Assembly: GCA_026129135.1 (NCBI GenBank)
Contig: JAHCIQ010000006.1
Coordinates: forward strand, 186,001 to 250,000
Direction: 5' to 3'
Origin: Cyanobacteria bacterium TGS_CYA1
Lineage (GTDB): Bacteria; Cyanobacteriota; Vampirovibrionia; Obscuribacterales; Obscuribacteraceae
DNA: 64,000 bases
Of the stretch, positions 45,204 to 55,030 are shown one piece after another (the stretch's first letter is position 1; each line of letters starts with the position of its first letter). The notes under the pieces were generated by a model. The model saw only the letters and a program-made list of their open reading frames with translations, made no database searches and was not told the origin of the DNA. Made by a program: the position numbers and the translations under genes.

Positions 45204-46868
45204 ATGCAAACGCGCCGTGAATCTCTGGAGCAAGCGCAGGGTAAAACCTATGATTTGCTCATAATTGGTGGTGGTATTGTCGGAGCGGGAATCGCCCACG
45301 ATGCCACGAATAGAGGAATGTCCGTCCTTCTTGTCGAGAAGGATGATTTTGGATCTGGAACTTCAAGTAAGACCACCAAGCTAATTCATGGTGGGCTCAG
45401 ATATTTGGAGCAGTTGCACTTCAGGCTCACGCGAGAATTGTGCCAGGAGCGCGGACTTTTGGAGAGTCTGGCTCCCCATCTAGTTCGCGACCTCAGTCTG
45501 GTTTTGCCCGTTCTGCGCAACAAAAAATTATTTGGTCTCAAAGCAGGTCTTGGTCTCACGTTATATGACGCACTATCGGGACACATAGCTGGGTCCAAAA
45601 GACACGAAAGCTTGTCAAGGCATAGCGTGCTCGAATGTGCTCCATTTCTAGATCCAAATGAAATCGTTGGTGGGCTTCGCTTTCACGATTGTGTCACCGA
45701 TGACACCAGACTGGTGATCGAAGTGTTAAAAACGGCTCAGAGTAACGGTGCTAACTTAATCAACTATGTCGAAGCGCAAGACATAAGAAGCGAAGGCGAT
45801 AAAAAAATTCTAGTATGTCGCGACCGAATGAAAGGTCAGGATTTGAGTTTTTCATTTCGCTCCTGCGTTAATGCCACAGGAGTCTGGTCGGACGAGTTGA
45901 ATAAAAGATTCGACACCAGCTGGAAAAGTAACGTTAAGCCAGCTAAAGGTATTCACATAGTCGTGCCTTATTCTGCGCTTGAAACGAACACGGCTCTATT
46001 CCTTCCTTCTCCCGACGAAAGATATGTATTTCTCGTTCCCTGGCAGAAAGCATTAATGATTGGAACCACTGATACAAATTATCAGGGGTCTTTAGATAAC
46101 CCACTGCCCGAGCTAGAAGAAATCGATTTTCTTTTGTCTGTAGTGAATCACTATACGAAGAGAAGCAAACTCAAACGCGAAGATGTCATAGCCGCCTGGG
46201 CGGGTTTGCGACCTCTGGTAAGCGAAGGAGAGGGCGATTCTGCCGGTACTGCTAACATGTCTAGAGAGCACAAGATATTTGTGGGTCCTCACAATACCGT
46301 TGGTATCGTCGGTGGTAAATTAACCAATTTCAGAATTCTGGCTCAACAAGTTGTAGACAAGGCCCTTGAGCAATTCAGCACTCAAGAGCGGGGCAAATTT
46401 CATCCTTCTACAACTGACCGAGTAATGCTTGGAGGATATACTTCGCGTGAAGATTATCTAACTCAAACCGCGGTAGTTTCTACCAAAGCGCGTTCCTTGG
46501 GGCTCGAGCCTGCGGTGATAGATCATTTAATATCCAGTTATGGTTCGCGTGCCGAGCATGTACTCGAATTGGTCCAGGAGGATGAATCGTTATCTAAAAG
46601 GATTTGTTCTGAGTTTCCTCCAATCATGGCCGAGGTGGTATATACAATTAAACACGAGATGGCTATTTCCTTGAGCGATATCTTGTTTAGAAGAATCAGA
46701 CTGGGACTGGTTCACCAGGCGCAAGCACTGGATGCGGTGCCAAAGGTCGCGCGTCTGGTTCAGAATATGCTTGGGTGGGATAACGCGCGCACTTCTGCAG
46801 AAATAGCTCAAATCAACACGATGCTCGAGTCGCACATGATATTCAAGGAAGCAAAAGTACACGCATGA
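45204..46868 (+). CDS. glpD: Aerobic glycerol-3-phosphate dehydrogenase
   Basis: FAD enzyme at the membrane face oxidising sn-glycerol 3-phosphate to dihydroxyacetone phosphate and passing electrons to quinone. From the ATG at 45204 it has 554 residues, near the family norm. The FAD fold YDLLIIGGGIVGAGIAHDAT is at about residue 15; FGSGTSSKTTKLIHGGLRYL follows; the C-terminal DAO_C domain starts near 390. The longer frame from 45030 only adds sequence opposite the signal peptide of the TPR-CHAT gene. TAACAT ends 7 nt before the ATG and no Shine-Dalgarno is seen. The stop overlaps the next start as ATGA. Confidence 0.94.
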   Translation: MQTRRESLEQAQGKTYDLLIIGGGIVGAGIAHDATNRGMSVLLVEKDDFGSGTSSKTTKLIHGGLRYLEQLHFRLTRELCQERGLLESLAPHLVRDLSLVLPVLRNKKLFGLKAGLGLTLYDALSGHIAGSKRHESLSRHSVLECAPFLDPNEIVGGLRFHDCVTDDTRLVIEVLKTAQSNGANLINYVEAQDIRSEGDKKILVCRDRMKGQDLSFSFRSCVNATGVWSDELNKRFDTSWKSNVKPAKGIHIVVPYSALETNTALFLPSPDERYVFLVPWQKALMIGTTDTNYQGSLDNPLPELEEIDFLLSVVNHYTKRSKLKREDVIAAWAGLRPLVSEGEGDSAGTANMSREHKIFVGPHNTVGIVGGKLTNFRILAQQVVDKALEQFSTQERGKFHPSTTDRVMLGGYTSREDYLTQTAVVSTKARSLGLEPAVIDHLISSYGSRAEHVLELVQEDESLSKRICSEFPPIMAEVVYTIKHEMAISLSDILFRRIRLGLVHQAQALDAVPKVARLVQNMLGWDNARTSAEIAQINTMLESHMIFKEAKVHA

Positions 46869-47893
46869 GCAATAAACTGATCAAGCCAAAAGTTGCGGTG
46901 ATGGGTGTCTTGCAAGATGCCGTCAAAAAGGCGATAGATGATCAGTTTGTTTATGTCGAAATGGAACGTTCTGAACCGTTTGCCGAAAGTGAGATGATAA
47001 GCAATCTTCAAGGGTTCGATGCCGTTTTGTGCGAACCATTGGACAGCGTTTCGCCTAAAATAATGGATTCATGTCCATCTCTTAAAATGGTATCTAACCG
47101 TGCTGTTGGCTTTGATAACGTAAGTATTGCTGAAGCCAGTAAGCGTGGAATTCTTGTCTGTAATACCCCGGGAGTTCTCGATGACGCCACAGCAGATCTG
47201 GCATTTGCTTTGTTGCTTGCATGTTCGAGACGTATTTGCGAAGCCGATCGATATGTTCGTCAGGGCAAATGGCAGGGCTTTCAAAGCGATCTTATGCTGG
47301 GACCTGATTTGCAAGGAAAAACATGTGGCATTATTGGCATGGGCAGAATCGGCAAGACATTTGCTAAAAGAGCCGTAGCTTTTGGGATGGAAATTATTTA
47401 TACAAGGCATTCCAAGCCAGATATGCTCGATAAAGAGCTTGAGCGCGACTTGGGTGCAAGAAGAGTAGAAATTGTGGAGCTGCTTTCGAGTTCTGACTTT
47501 ATTTCTATTCATTGTCCTCTCAATCGTGCCACCAGAAAATTAATTGGCAAAAAAGAGCTTTCGTGCATGAAAGAGTCAGCCATCCTGATCAATACTTCAA
47601 GAGGCGCCGTCATCGACCAGATGGCTTTGCTGCGTCATCTACAGGAAGGTAAAATTTTTGCTGCTGGTCTTGATGTTTTTGAAGATGAGCCAAACGTGCC
47701 AGAAGAATTTTTTACCTTAGATAATGTGGTACTGACTCCTCACATAGGTTCGGCTTGTTTTCAAACCCGACAAAACATAAGCATGACAGCAGCTCAAGCG
47801 ATTATCGATGCTTTTACAGGAAAAAAACCGAAACATTTGCTTAATGATGAAGCCTTTGAACAGTTTTTAGATTCAGTCAATACAAAGGCATAA
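46865..47893 (+). CDS. D-2-hydroxyacid dehydrogenase (glyoxylate/hydroxypyruvate reductase type)
   Basis: NAD(P)-dependent reductase of 342 residues. The substrate Arg is in SRGAVID (near 243), the Glu in DVFEDEPNVP (near 272) and the His in TPHIGSA (near 291). The cofactor fold is GIIGMGRIGKTFAKRAV (near 158). It resembles glyoxylate/hydroxypyruvate reductases more than phosphoglycerate dehydrogenase, having no ACT domain. It overlaps glpD by 4 bases, so the two are probably co-translated; with glpD it could feed three-carbon intermediates from glycerol. Exact substrate uncertain. Confidence 0.9.
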   Translation: MSNKLIKPKVAVMGVLQDAVKKAIDDQFVYVEMERSEPFAESEMISNLQGFDAVLCEPLDSVSPKIMDSCPSLKMVSNRAVGFDNVSIAEASKRGILVCNTPGVLDDATADLAFALLLACSRRICEADRYVRQGKWQGFQSDLMLGPDLQGKTCGIIGMGRIGKTFAKRAVAFGMEIIYTRHSKPDMLDKELERDLGARRVEIVELLSSSDFISIHCPLNRATRKLIGKKELSCMKESAILINTSRGAVIDQMALLRHLQEGKIFAAGLDVFEDEPNVPEEFFTLDNVVLTPHIGSACFQTRQNISMTAAQAIIDAFTGKKPKHLLNDEAFEQFLDSVNTKA

Positions 47894-47900
47894 ATCCAAG

Positions 47901-49196
47901 ATGAGCACTGCGCTTCAAAAGAAAGCCTGGTTTGCCTATTTCAGTTTTCTTTTGCTCTGGATTCTTGCCACTTATGGCGATACCATCAACGCTTTCATAT
48001 CCGACAAGATTTTTGCTTACGAGCGAGACGGTTCGGTATACACTTGTGATTTCATCTTGTACTACAACAATGGCAAGTTGGCCTGGCGTGCCTTTCAAGA
48101 CCATATCAATATCTACGACCCAGTATTGCAAAACGAAGGCTTGCAGCAGCTGGTAAAAATGAAGCTCGACAAAATTTTTTATTCGCAATATCCACCATAT
48201 CTTTTTCTTTTGATGATGCCGTTGCCTTTTTTGCCCATAAAAACAGTATGGGTTTTGTGGGAAGTATTCGGATTACTAGGTGTCATATGCAGTATCATTC
48301 TGCTGGTCGAAAAACTCGAACTGGGTAAATTTAAAAAGGCTTGCTTGGTTGTCGCTTCACTTTCGAGTTTTCCATATTGGTTATGCTTTAGACTGGCACA
48401 GGTAGCGCTTTTACTTTATCCTGCATTCCTGGGTTATTTTATTTGTCTGCAAAATAAAAAATGGTTTCAAGCTGGATTGCTTGGTGGATTTTGTCTTTTG
48501 AAATTGCAGTATGCTCCAGTGATGTTTTTGCTTGGATTGATTCTTGGCGGTTGGCAGTTCTTTGCTGGTTTTTCGCTTATGGGCATTATTTATTTGCTTG
48601 GGTCTATTTTTGTTCTTGGTTGGAAAAACGTTGGTGGTTATCCCGAAGCACTCAAATTTGGCGAGATTGGTGGACAGGTCACAGGCGTATCGCCTGAAAC
48701 GCAGCAGAACATAAGAGGACAACTGGTCTGTCTATTGAATAATGATGGACCACAAATTCACGCAGTCGTAAGTGTTTTGTGGCTTCTTGTAAGTCTAACC
48801 CTTGCCTATGTATGGTTCAAGAATCGAAGACCTGTTTTGCAGGGCAATAATCGTATTTTCATGTATATGGGCTCAATCACCTTGTTGTCTTTACTCATTT
48901 CGAGTCCGCACACTCATAAACAAGACTATGTATTCGTCATTTTGCCTGCAGTCTGGATTTTGTTTGGTCTTATGCCAGAAGCTCAGTTGGCAAGTAAAAA
49001 GGTTATGGCTCTCAAATTTTTGATAATTGCTTTTCCGTTCTTGAGCTGGTTCTTTTTCCTGTTGACTGCATTTATGCCCGCAATTATTCAGCCTTTTTTC
49101 GCATGGGCAGTAGTTATGCTAGTCTTGCTTCTGTGCTCTAGAAAAGAACTGGCTGTTTATTCATCAGTAAATTCGTCGTCATCTTCATCTTCGTAA
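47901..49196 (+). CDS. Polytopic glycosyltransferase, GT87 (DUF2029) type
   Basis: A 431-residue membrane protein with about ten hydrophobic helices. The first periplasmic loop has TCDFILYYNNGKLAW and NIYDPVLQNEG, the Asp-containing and YDP motifs of GT87 mannosyltransferases, and SQYPPYLFLLMMPLPFLP matches the next family block. It would move a sugar from polyprenyl phosphate to a lipid or polymer outside the membrane. Third gene after glpD, with a 7-base gap. The C-terminus ends in a poly-Ser stretch that lies opposite the acidic tail of RsgA on the other strand; the two genes overlap by 40 bases. Confidence 0.87.
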   Translation: MSTALQKKAWFAYFSFLLLWILATYGDTINAFISDKIFAYERDGSVYTCDFILYYNNGKLAWRAFQDHINIYDPVLQNEGLQQLVKMKLDKIFYSQYPPYLFLLMMPLPFLPIKTVWVLWEVFGLLGVICSIILLVEKLELGKFKKACLVVASLSSFPYWLCFRLAQVALLLYPAFLGYFICLQNKKWFQAGLLGGFCLLKLQYAPVMFLLGLILGGWQFFAGFSLMGIIYLLGSIFVLGWKNVGGYPEALKFGEIGGQVTGVSPETQQNIRGQLVCLLNNDGPQIHAVVSVLWLLVSLTLAYVWFKNRRPVLQGNNRIFMYMGSITLLSLLISSPHTHKQDYVFVILPAVWILFGLMPEAQLASKKVMALKFLIIAFPFLSWFFFLLTAFMPAIIQPFFAWAVVMLVLLLCSRKELAVYSSVNSSSSSSS

Positions 49197-50311
49197 TTAT
49201 CGTCTTCAATATCATCCGAATCGTGATCAGAGCTCAGGTCGTAAATGACTCGTTGTTTTTCTTTGCGCCTTGATGCGGCTCTGTATTTGCCTTTTAGTTT
49301 TGGTATCACTGTGCCACCATCGATTTTAGTGGTCGATTCTATTTTGGTCGATGTCGCGCGACGCTCATCATAGGCTTCTTTTGACTGCTCCATAATAGAT
49401 GCATAACTTTTATAACGTTCCACTAGTACCGGGCTTGTGTCTTCTCGATTTACTTCTTCGAGAACTACACAGCCCTCTTCTACCAGATGGGTGCAATTTG
49501 AAAAACGGCAGCTGTCCTTCAATTTCACTATCTCGGGAAATTGCCACATCACTTCTTGAGGCTCTGGGCATCGAAGTTCGGAAAGATTGAAACCCGGCGT
49601 GTCTGCTACCCAGGCAACGTCGCTCTTTTGGGTGCTTGACAACATTAAATTTTCGAAATGTGGATTTATTTGATAAAGCTCTGATGCTGTAGTCGTATGT
49701 CGACCAACTCCAAATTCGTTCTCCATTATTCCGGTCTTAAGATTCAAATCGGGCTCGAGCCGATTTAGCAAACTTGATTTGCCAACGCCGGAAGGTCCCG
49801 CCAGTACAGTGATTCGACCTGACAGCAATTCAGCCAGTTCGTTCATACCAATTCCACTTGCCGCCGAACAAAGCAGAACTCGATAGCCTAATTCTTCATA
49901 AATGTTGCGCAAAGATAAAGCCTGGTCGCCTGGAGCTAAATCGCATTTGTTAATGCACAAGATTGGCATGGTGTCTGGCATTTCAAGCTGAAAGTGGACA
50001 ATGTAACGGTCGCACCACAACTGGTTCCACTCTGGCTGCGCTATTGCCTGTACAATTACAACCTGGTCAACATTGGCAATATTGGGGCGAGAAGATTGGC
50101 TGCTTCGTTCGAGACATCTTATTATCACAGCCTCTTTGCGGTTGAGATCGAGCTCACCAAGCTCGACGCGATCTCCTACAAGGATAGAGCTTCGTTCCTT
50201 TTTAATTCTTCCACGAGCCTGGCAGTTAAGGGTGACACCATCTTCCGGGAGAAAGACGACATAGCCTCCCGCGTGACTCCTAGTTACCAAACCCAATTTC
50301 AAAGCGCACAC
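49157..50311 (-). CDS. rsgA: Ribosome small-subunit-dependent GTPase A
   Basis: Late 30S ribosome assembly factor. The circularly permuted GTPase order is visible in 384 residues: OB fold (1-75), G4 NKCD (near 120), G1 GPSGVGKSSLLN (near 172), G3 DTPG (near 238), then the zinc-binding C-terminal part CRFSNCTHLVEEGC (near 270-283). An extra C-terminal tail of about 75 residues ends in an Asp/Glu-rich stretch not usual in RsgA, and this tail is what overlaps the GT87 gene. Start is GTG with no Shine-Dalgarno; divergent from typA. Confidence 0.95.
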   Translation of the reverse strand: MCALKLGLVTRSHAGGYVVFLPEDGVTLNCQARGRIKKERSSILVGDRVELGELDLNRKEAVIIRCLERSSQSSRPNIANVDQVVIVQAIAQPEWNQLWCDRYIVHFQLEMPDTMPILCINKCDLAPGDQALSLRNIYEELGYRVLLCSAASGIGMNELAELLSGRITVLAGPSGVGKSSLLNRLEPDLNLKTGIMENEFGVGRHTTTASELYQINPHFENLMLSSTQKSDVAWVADTPGFNLSELRCPEPQEVMWQFPEIVKLKDSCRFSNCTHLVEEGCVVLEEVNREDTSPVLVERYKSYASIMEQSKEAYDERRATSTKIESTTKIDGGTVIPKLKGKYRAASRRKEKQRVIYDLSSDHDSDDIEDDNYEDEDDDEFTDE

Positions 50312-50344
50312 TAGTCAGACTTCGCAAACTAAAGAAATACAATA

Positions 50345-52186
50345 ATGAATACACTAACCAAAAGCATAGCACCACGGGCATCCGAAATGAAGGACACAAG
50401 TAGAATCCGCAATATCGCCATTATCGCTCACGTCGACCATGGCAAAACCACTCTGGTAGATGGCTTCTTGCATCAAACGGGCGTTTTCCGTCAGAATCAA
50501 GAAATCGTCGATTGTGTCATGGACTCAAACGATCTCGAGCGAGAGCGTGGAATTACAATCCTGGCCAAAAATACGGCAGTCAACTATAAAGACTACTTAA
50601 TCAATATTGTTGATACTCCTGGGCACGCGGATTTTGGTGGCGAAGTCGAGCGCATTCTGGGAATGGTCGACAGCTGCATATTAGTTGTAGACGCTGGCGA
50701 AGGTCCGATGCCCCAGACCAGATTCGTTTTACGTAAGGCGCTCGAGCGCGGACTGCGACCTATAGTGGTCATAAACAAAATTGATCGTCCGAATATCGAT
50801 CCTCATATTGCAGTGGACAAAGTATTCGATCTCTTTGTTGAGCTTGGTGCTCACGATCAACAGCTCGATTTCCCTTATATCTTCGCTTCTGGCGTACAGG
50901 GTTATGCCACTAAAGATCCCAGCGTGGTGCCAGAAGGCGAAAATAAGAATCTCATTCCACTCATAGATCTCATTGTCGATCACTGCCCATGTCCTGAAGC
51001 CGATGTTGAAAAGCCGCTTCAAATGCAGGTTTCCATCCTCGATTATACTGATTATCTGGGTCGTATCGCTGTTGGAAGAATTTATTCGGGCTCGGTAAGA
51101 GTCAATCAACCTGTCGTTCTCATGAAAGAAGACGGCAAATTGATTTCAGGAAGAATCGCCAAACTGTTTACTTTCCACGGACTGAAAAGAGTGGAAGCCG
51201 AAGAAGCATTTGCTGGAAACCTGGTTGCTATCTCTGGTCTTGCTGACGTCAATGTAGGCGACACCATCGCTCATCCAGAAAATCCCGAAGCGCTCGTTCG
51301 TATAAGAGTAGATGAACCTACTCTCAAAATGAGCTTCCTTGTAAATGATTCGCCATTTTGCGGACAGGAAGGAAAATTTGTTACTTCAAGACAGTTGAGA
51401 GCCAGACTTTTCAAAGAACTCGAAACTAACGTCAGTTTGCGTGTCGAAGAAACAGACAGCACAGATACATTCACCGTGAGTGGTCGCGGCGAGTTGCATC
51501 TGGGCATTTTAATCGAGACCATGCGCCGAGAAGGTTATGAATTCCAGGTCTCAAGACCTGAAGTAATCATGAAAGAAGTCGATGGCAGACAGCTCGAACC
51601 TTATGAACGTCTGATGATCGACCTTCCTGACGAATTCACGGGTGCCGTGATGCAGGCTCTTGGACCAAGACGCGCTGAGTTGCAAGACATGGTCGTGGAA
51701 GGAACACAAACACTTCTGAAATTCGTTATTCCAACTCGTGGAATCATCGGTTTTCAAAGCGAATTCTTGCGCTTGACCAAAGGCAATGGCGTTATGAATC
51801 ACGCTTTCTTAGAGTATAAAGAATTCTGCGGCGAGATTCAAAGCCAGAGAAACGGCGCGCTCGTCGCCTGGGAAGAAGGCGTGGCAACAGCTTATGCTAT
51901 TCAGCAGTGCGAAGACCGCGGTGTATTCTTCATTACGCCAGGTACCAAAGTGTATGGCGGTATGATTGTTGGCGAAAACAATCGCCAGCAAGATCTAGAC
52001 ATCAACGTATGTAAGACCAAAAAGCTTACAAACATAAGATCTGCCGGTGCTGAAGTCATGGTGACTTTGCAGGCTCCAGTGGAAATGAGTCTAGAGCGTT
52101 GTCTTGAATACATTTCTTCCGAAGAGCTTTTAGAAGTAACTCCAACTAGTGTTAGAATGCGTAAAAGAAAACTCTCGCGTAAATAA
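50345..52186 (+). CDS. typA: Ribosome-binding GTPase TypA/BipA
   Basis: Translational GTPase that acts on the 50S subunit under stress and cold. The 613 residues show G1 [14 protein letters not shown]2 RERGITI, G3 [15 protein letters not shown] and G4 NKIDR in order, then domains II, III and V and the BipA C-terminal domain ([28 protein letters not shown]). The ATG at 50345 is used; an ATG at 50387 (MKDTSRIRN) is closer to the usual N-terminus and may be the real start. The YdeP-type oxidoreductase gene begins 28 bases after the stop, so the two could be co-transcribed. Confidence 0.96.
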   Translation: MNTLTKSIAPRASEMKDTSRIRNIAIIAHVDHGKTTLVDGFLHQTGVFRQNQEIVDCVMDSNDLERERGITILAKNTAVNYKDYLINIVDTPGHADFGGEVERILGMVDSCILVVDAGEGPMPQTRFVLRKALERGLRPIVVINKIDRPNIDPHIAVDKVFDLFVELGAHDQQLDFPYIFASGVQGYATKDPSVVPEGENKNLIPLIDLIVDHCPCPEADVEKPLQMQVSILDYTDYLGRIAVGRIYSGSVRVNQPVVLMKEDGKLISGRIAKLFTFHGLKRVEAEEAFAGNLVAISGLADVNVGDTIAHPENPEALVRIRVDEPTLKMSFLVNDSPFCGQEGKFVTSRQLRARLFKELETNVSLRVEETDSTDTFTVSGRGELHLGILIETMRREGYEFQVSRPEVIMKEVDGRQLEPYERLMIDLPDEFTGAVMQALGPRRAELQDMVVEGTQTLLKFVIPTRGIIGFQSEFLRLTKGNGVMNHAFLEYKEFCGEIQSQRNGALVAWEEGVATAYAIQQCEDRGVFFITPGTKVYGGMIVGENNRQQDLDINVCKTKKLTNIRSAGAEVMVTLQAPVEMSLERCLEYISSEELLEVTPTSVRMRKRKLSRK

Positions 52187-52213
52187 TCGCAATCGCAAAT
52201 AACCAGGAGCATT

Positions 52214-54391
52214 ATGGCTCGAAAAACAGTTCCAGGTGGTGGCTATCAGGCAGTTGCCTATACTGTTAAAAAGGCGCTAGAAGTCGGTCCACTTAAATTG
52301 TGGAAGCGCATGCGCTCTAAAAATGCGTGCAAAACTTGCGCCCTGGGAATGGGCGGAGTCAAAGGCGGCATGGTAAATGAAGCGGGGCACTTTCCTGAAG
52401 TTTGCAAAAAATCGCTTCAGGCTCAAGTTGCCGATATGAAAGGTGCACTGCCAATTGATTTTTTCGACAAACACACAGTCGAAGAGTATGGTAAATTCAC
52501 ATCCAAACAGTTAGAAGATGCCGGCCGCATAACCTATCCTGTCGTGCTCGAACCTGGAGCAAAGCATTACAAGCCAATCGACTGGGATATTGCAAGTTCA
52601 AGAATTGCAGAAGCGATGAAAGCTTGTAGAAAAACGCCTGAGCGTGCAGTCGTTTATGCTTCGGGTAGATCGAGTAACGAAGCCGGATTTATTTTGCAAT
52701 CGTTCGCTCGTGCTTACGGCACTAATCATGTGATGAACTGTTCTTATTATTGCCACCAGGCATCGGGTGTCGCGCTCAACATGGTCTTTGGCTCGGGTAC
52801 TGCAACTGTAGACCTCGATGATTTGTCGGATGCCGATCTGGTATTTGTAATCGGTGCAAATCCTGCATCTAATCATCCGCGATTAATGACACAGTTAGCT
52901 GCTCTTCGCGCAAGAGGTGGTGCAGTCGTAGTGGTAAATCCGGTGCGCGAATCTGGGCTTGATACTTTTCATATCCCAAGCCAGATTAAGTCATATTTCT
53001 TTGGTAGCAAAATTGCATCCACTTATCTTCAGCCGCACGCTGGTGGAGACACCGCACTATTCGTCGGTATCTTGAAGCGAATCGATGAGAAAGGTCTGGT
53101 CAATCGCGAGTTCGTATCGAAGCACACGCTGGATTTTGAAAACGTGCTGGAATATGCCAGAACTTGCAGTTGGGAAGATATAGTTCGACTCTCTGGTATC
53201 ACTCAAAAAGAGATAGATGATGTGGCCGAATTAGTTGTTAGGGCCAAGTCGACAATTTTTTCCTGGGCTATGGGAATTACGCACCATGCATGGGGCGTGG
53301 ACAATGTACTTGCAATCTGTAACCTCGCTCTTGCAACGGCTAATGTCGGAAGGCAAGGCGCGGGATTGATGCCGATACGTGGACATTCTAATGTTCAGGG
53401 CATCGGTTCGATTGGCTTTTCGCCAAAACTAAAAGAATCGATTACAAAAAGACTGGAAGATGTTTATAAATCGAGTTTTCCTACTTTTGCAGGTCATGAC
53501 ACTTTGAGTATGATTGAAGCTTGTGAGAGAGAAGAAGTTGATTTCCTCTTTTGTCTTGGCGGTAACCTGGCTGCTTCTAACCCTGATCTCGACTGGGCTT
53601 CAGCCGCAATGCAGAAGGCCGGGATGACAGTATATTTGTCGACTAAACTCAATGTCGGACATTTCATTGGACATGGCAAGACAACAATCATTTTGCCTGT
53701 TCTGGCACGAGATGAAGAGCCGCAAGCAACCACGCAAGAATCTATGTTCAATTATGTTCGTCTTTCAGAAGGCGGCGAGCCTAACATGAAGGGGCTCATG
53801 CGTGCCGAATCAGACGTGATATGCGACATTGCAGACAGAGTGCTTGGAAAAGAGCCTTTTAACTGGCTTCGACTGAAAAACCATGACGAAGTGCGAAAAC
53901 TTATTGCCGAAATTATTCCTGGTTGGAGCGAAGTTGGCTCCATCGGTCAGACCAAAAAAGAATTCATTATTCCAAATCGAGTTTTTCACACACCTGAATT
54001 TCCCACCGAAACGGGAAAGGCAAAAGCGCATGTCACGCCACTTCCAGAATACGATACAAGTGGTCTCAAGATGATCACTATCCGTTCTGAAGGACAGTTC
54101 AATAGCGTAGTTTACGAAGAACACGACGTATATCGCGGTATTCCTCACCGAAATTGTATTCTGGTATCACAAAAAGATGCAGACAATCTCAGTCTCAAAG
54201 ATGGACAAAGAGTGAAAGTAATTGGCGAAGCGGGCAGCCTCGACAATATCGAGCTTGTTATAGGCGGTATCAGAGATGGTGTAGTGGCAATGTTTTATCC
54301 AGAGTCAAACTACATTATCAAAGCAAGACCCGACGATAGATCGCGCACACCATCATTTAAATTTGCACCAGTAAAACTGGAAGCAATGTAG
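52214..54391 (+). CDS. FdhF/YdeP-family molybdopterin oxidoreductase
   Basis: A 725-residue bis-MGD enzyme of the YdeP/FdhF-like group. Cys39 and Cys42 in NACKTCALGMGGVKGGM, with Cys64, fit the family's N-terminal cysteine region. CSYYCHQASGVAL (Cys180) occupies the position of the catalytic Cys/SeCys of formate dehydrogenases. Later blocks VFVIGANPASNHPRLM and GLMPIRGHSNVQG are typical, and the C-terminal dinucleotide-binding domain begins near 610. YdeP is linked to acid resistance in E. coli; the substrate of the group is not known. SD CCAGGAGC precedes the ATG. No formate dehydrogenase beta or gamma subunit is adjacent. Convergent with the gene at 54392, stops touching. Confidence 0.92.
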   Translation: MARKTVPGGGYQAVAYTVKKALEVGPLKLWKRMRSKNACKTCALGMGGVKGGMVNEAGHFPEVCKKSLQAQVADMKGALPIDFFDKHTVEEYGKFTSKQLEDAGRITYPVVLEPGAKHYKPIDWDIASSRIAEAMKACRKTPERAVVYASGRSSNEAGFILQSFARAYGTNHVMNCSYYCHQASGVALNMVFGSGTATVDLDDLSDADLVFVIGANPASNHPRLMTQLAALRARGGAVVVVNPVRESGLDTFHIPSQIKSYFFGSKIASTYLQPHAGGDTALFVGILKRIDEKGLVNREFVSKHTLDFENVLEYARTCSWEDIVRLSGITQKEIDDVAELVVRAKSTIFSWAMGITHHAWGVDNVLAICNLALATANVGRQGAGLMPIRGHSNVQGIGSIGFSPKLKESITKRLEDVYKSSFPTFAGHDTLSMIEACEREEVDFLFCLGGNLAASNPDLDWASAAMQKAGMTVYLSTKLNVGHFIGHGKTTIILPVLARDEEPQATTQESMFNYVRLSEGGEPNMKGLMRAESDVICDIADRVLGKEPFNWLRLKNHDEVRKLIAEIIPGWSEVGSIGQTKKEFIIPNRVFHTPEFPTETGKAKAHVTPLPEYDTSGLKMITIRSEGQFNSVVYEEHDVYRGIPHRNCILVSQKDADNLSLKDGQRVKVIGEAGSLDNIELVIGGIRDGVVAMFYPESNYIIKARPDDRSRTPSFKFAPVKLEAM

Positions 54392-55030
54392 TTATTTCTT
54401 GTTGAGTTGTTTGAGTTCTTTGTCAGCTTTTTTCTCTTCAATTTTGGCTTGTTTAGAAAGAGATTTAACTGCTTTCTCGATTTTGCTTACCTGATCTTGA
54501 AACATAATTGCCGAGCGAGCGATGTCATCGGCTTTTAAATCTGGCCCTTCTGTAACTTTGTCCAGATTTACTGCAAGCGGATTCATTCCTCGAGCAAGCT
54601 CGCGGATTTGATCGAGATCTTGTTTGCCTTCGTCCGGCATTTCTTGCGGCATCACAATGGCATTGATTTCACCATCTACCATAGGCAATAACTGTCCCAC
54701 TTGATTCATGAAATAGTCTAGCCACTGTTTTCTTGGTGGCAAGGTTCCCATGGATAGCACGCCTGTAGGATTAGGTATAGCTGGCAAAATAATGGGACCA
54801 ATTACGTCTGGCTGAACAGCTACCACTTGATCCTGTCTTTGAGTTTCACAATAAATATCAAAAGCTGCTCGTTTGAGATGATGCAAGCTATTGGTCAATT
54901 CTTTCAAATGAGTAGTCAGGGCTAGAGAGTCTGACTTTATTTGACCTTCGAGAACTTTTTGGTCCTGGGCAAAACCTGGCGCAATGCTCAAATTTGCCAC
55001 GACTAAAAAGAGTAATATTTTTTTGATCAT
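54392..55030 (-). CDS. Small exported helical protein, unknown
   Basis: A 212-residue protein with a signal peptide (1-22, ending APGFAQD), a helical region, a Pro-rich middle (about 75-105: GPIILPAIPNPTGVLSMG) and a Lys-rich coiled-coil tail. Last gene in the four-gene minus-strand signalling operon, overlapping the membrane protein upstream by 4 bases (ATGA). I do not recognise the family. The context suggests an envelope partner of the kinase or the GGDEF-EAL protein, without direct evidence. Confidence 0.72.
   Translation of the reverse strand: MIKKILLFLVVANLSIAPGFAQDQKVLEGQIKSDSLALTTHLKELTNSLHHLKRAAFDIYCETQRQDQVVAVQPDVIGPIILPAIPNPTGVLSMGTLPPRKQWLDYFMNQVGQLLPMVDGEINAIVMPQEMPDEGKQDLDQIRELARGMNPLAVNLDKVTEGPDLKADDIARSAIMFQDQVSKIEKAVKSLSKQAKIEEKKADKELKQLNKK

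Noticed and set aside
47069..47512. 147-codon minus-strand open frame inside the hydroxyacid dehydrogenase
   Set aside because: Antisense to a conserved NAD-binding fold, with no start signal.
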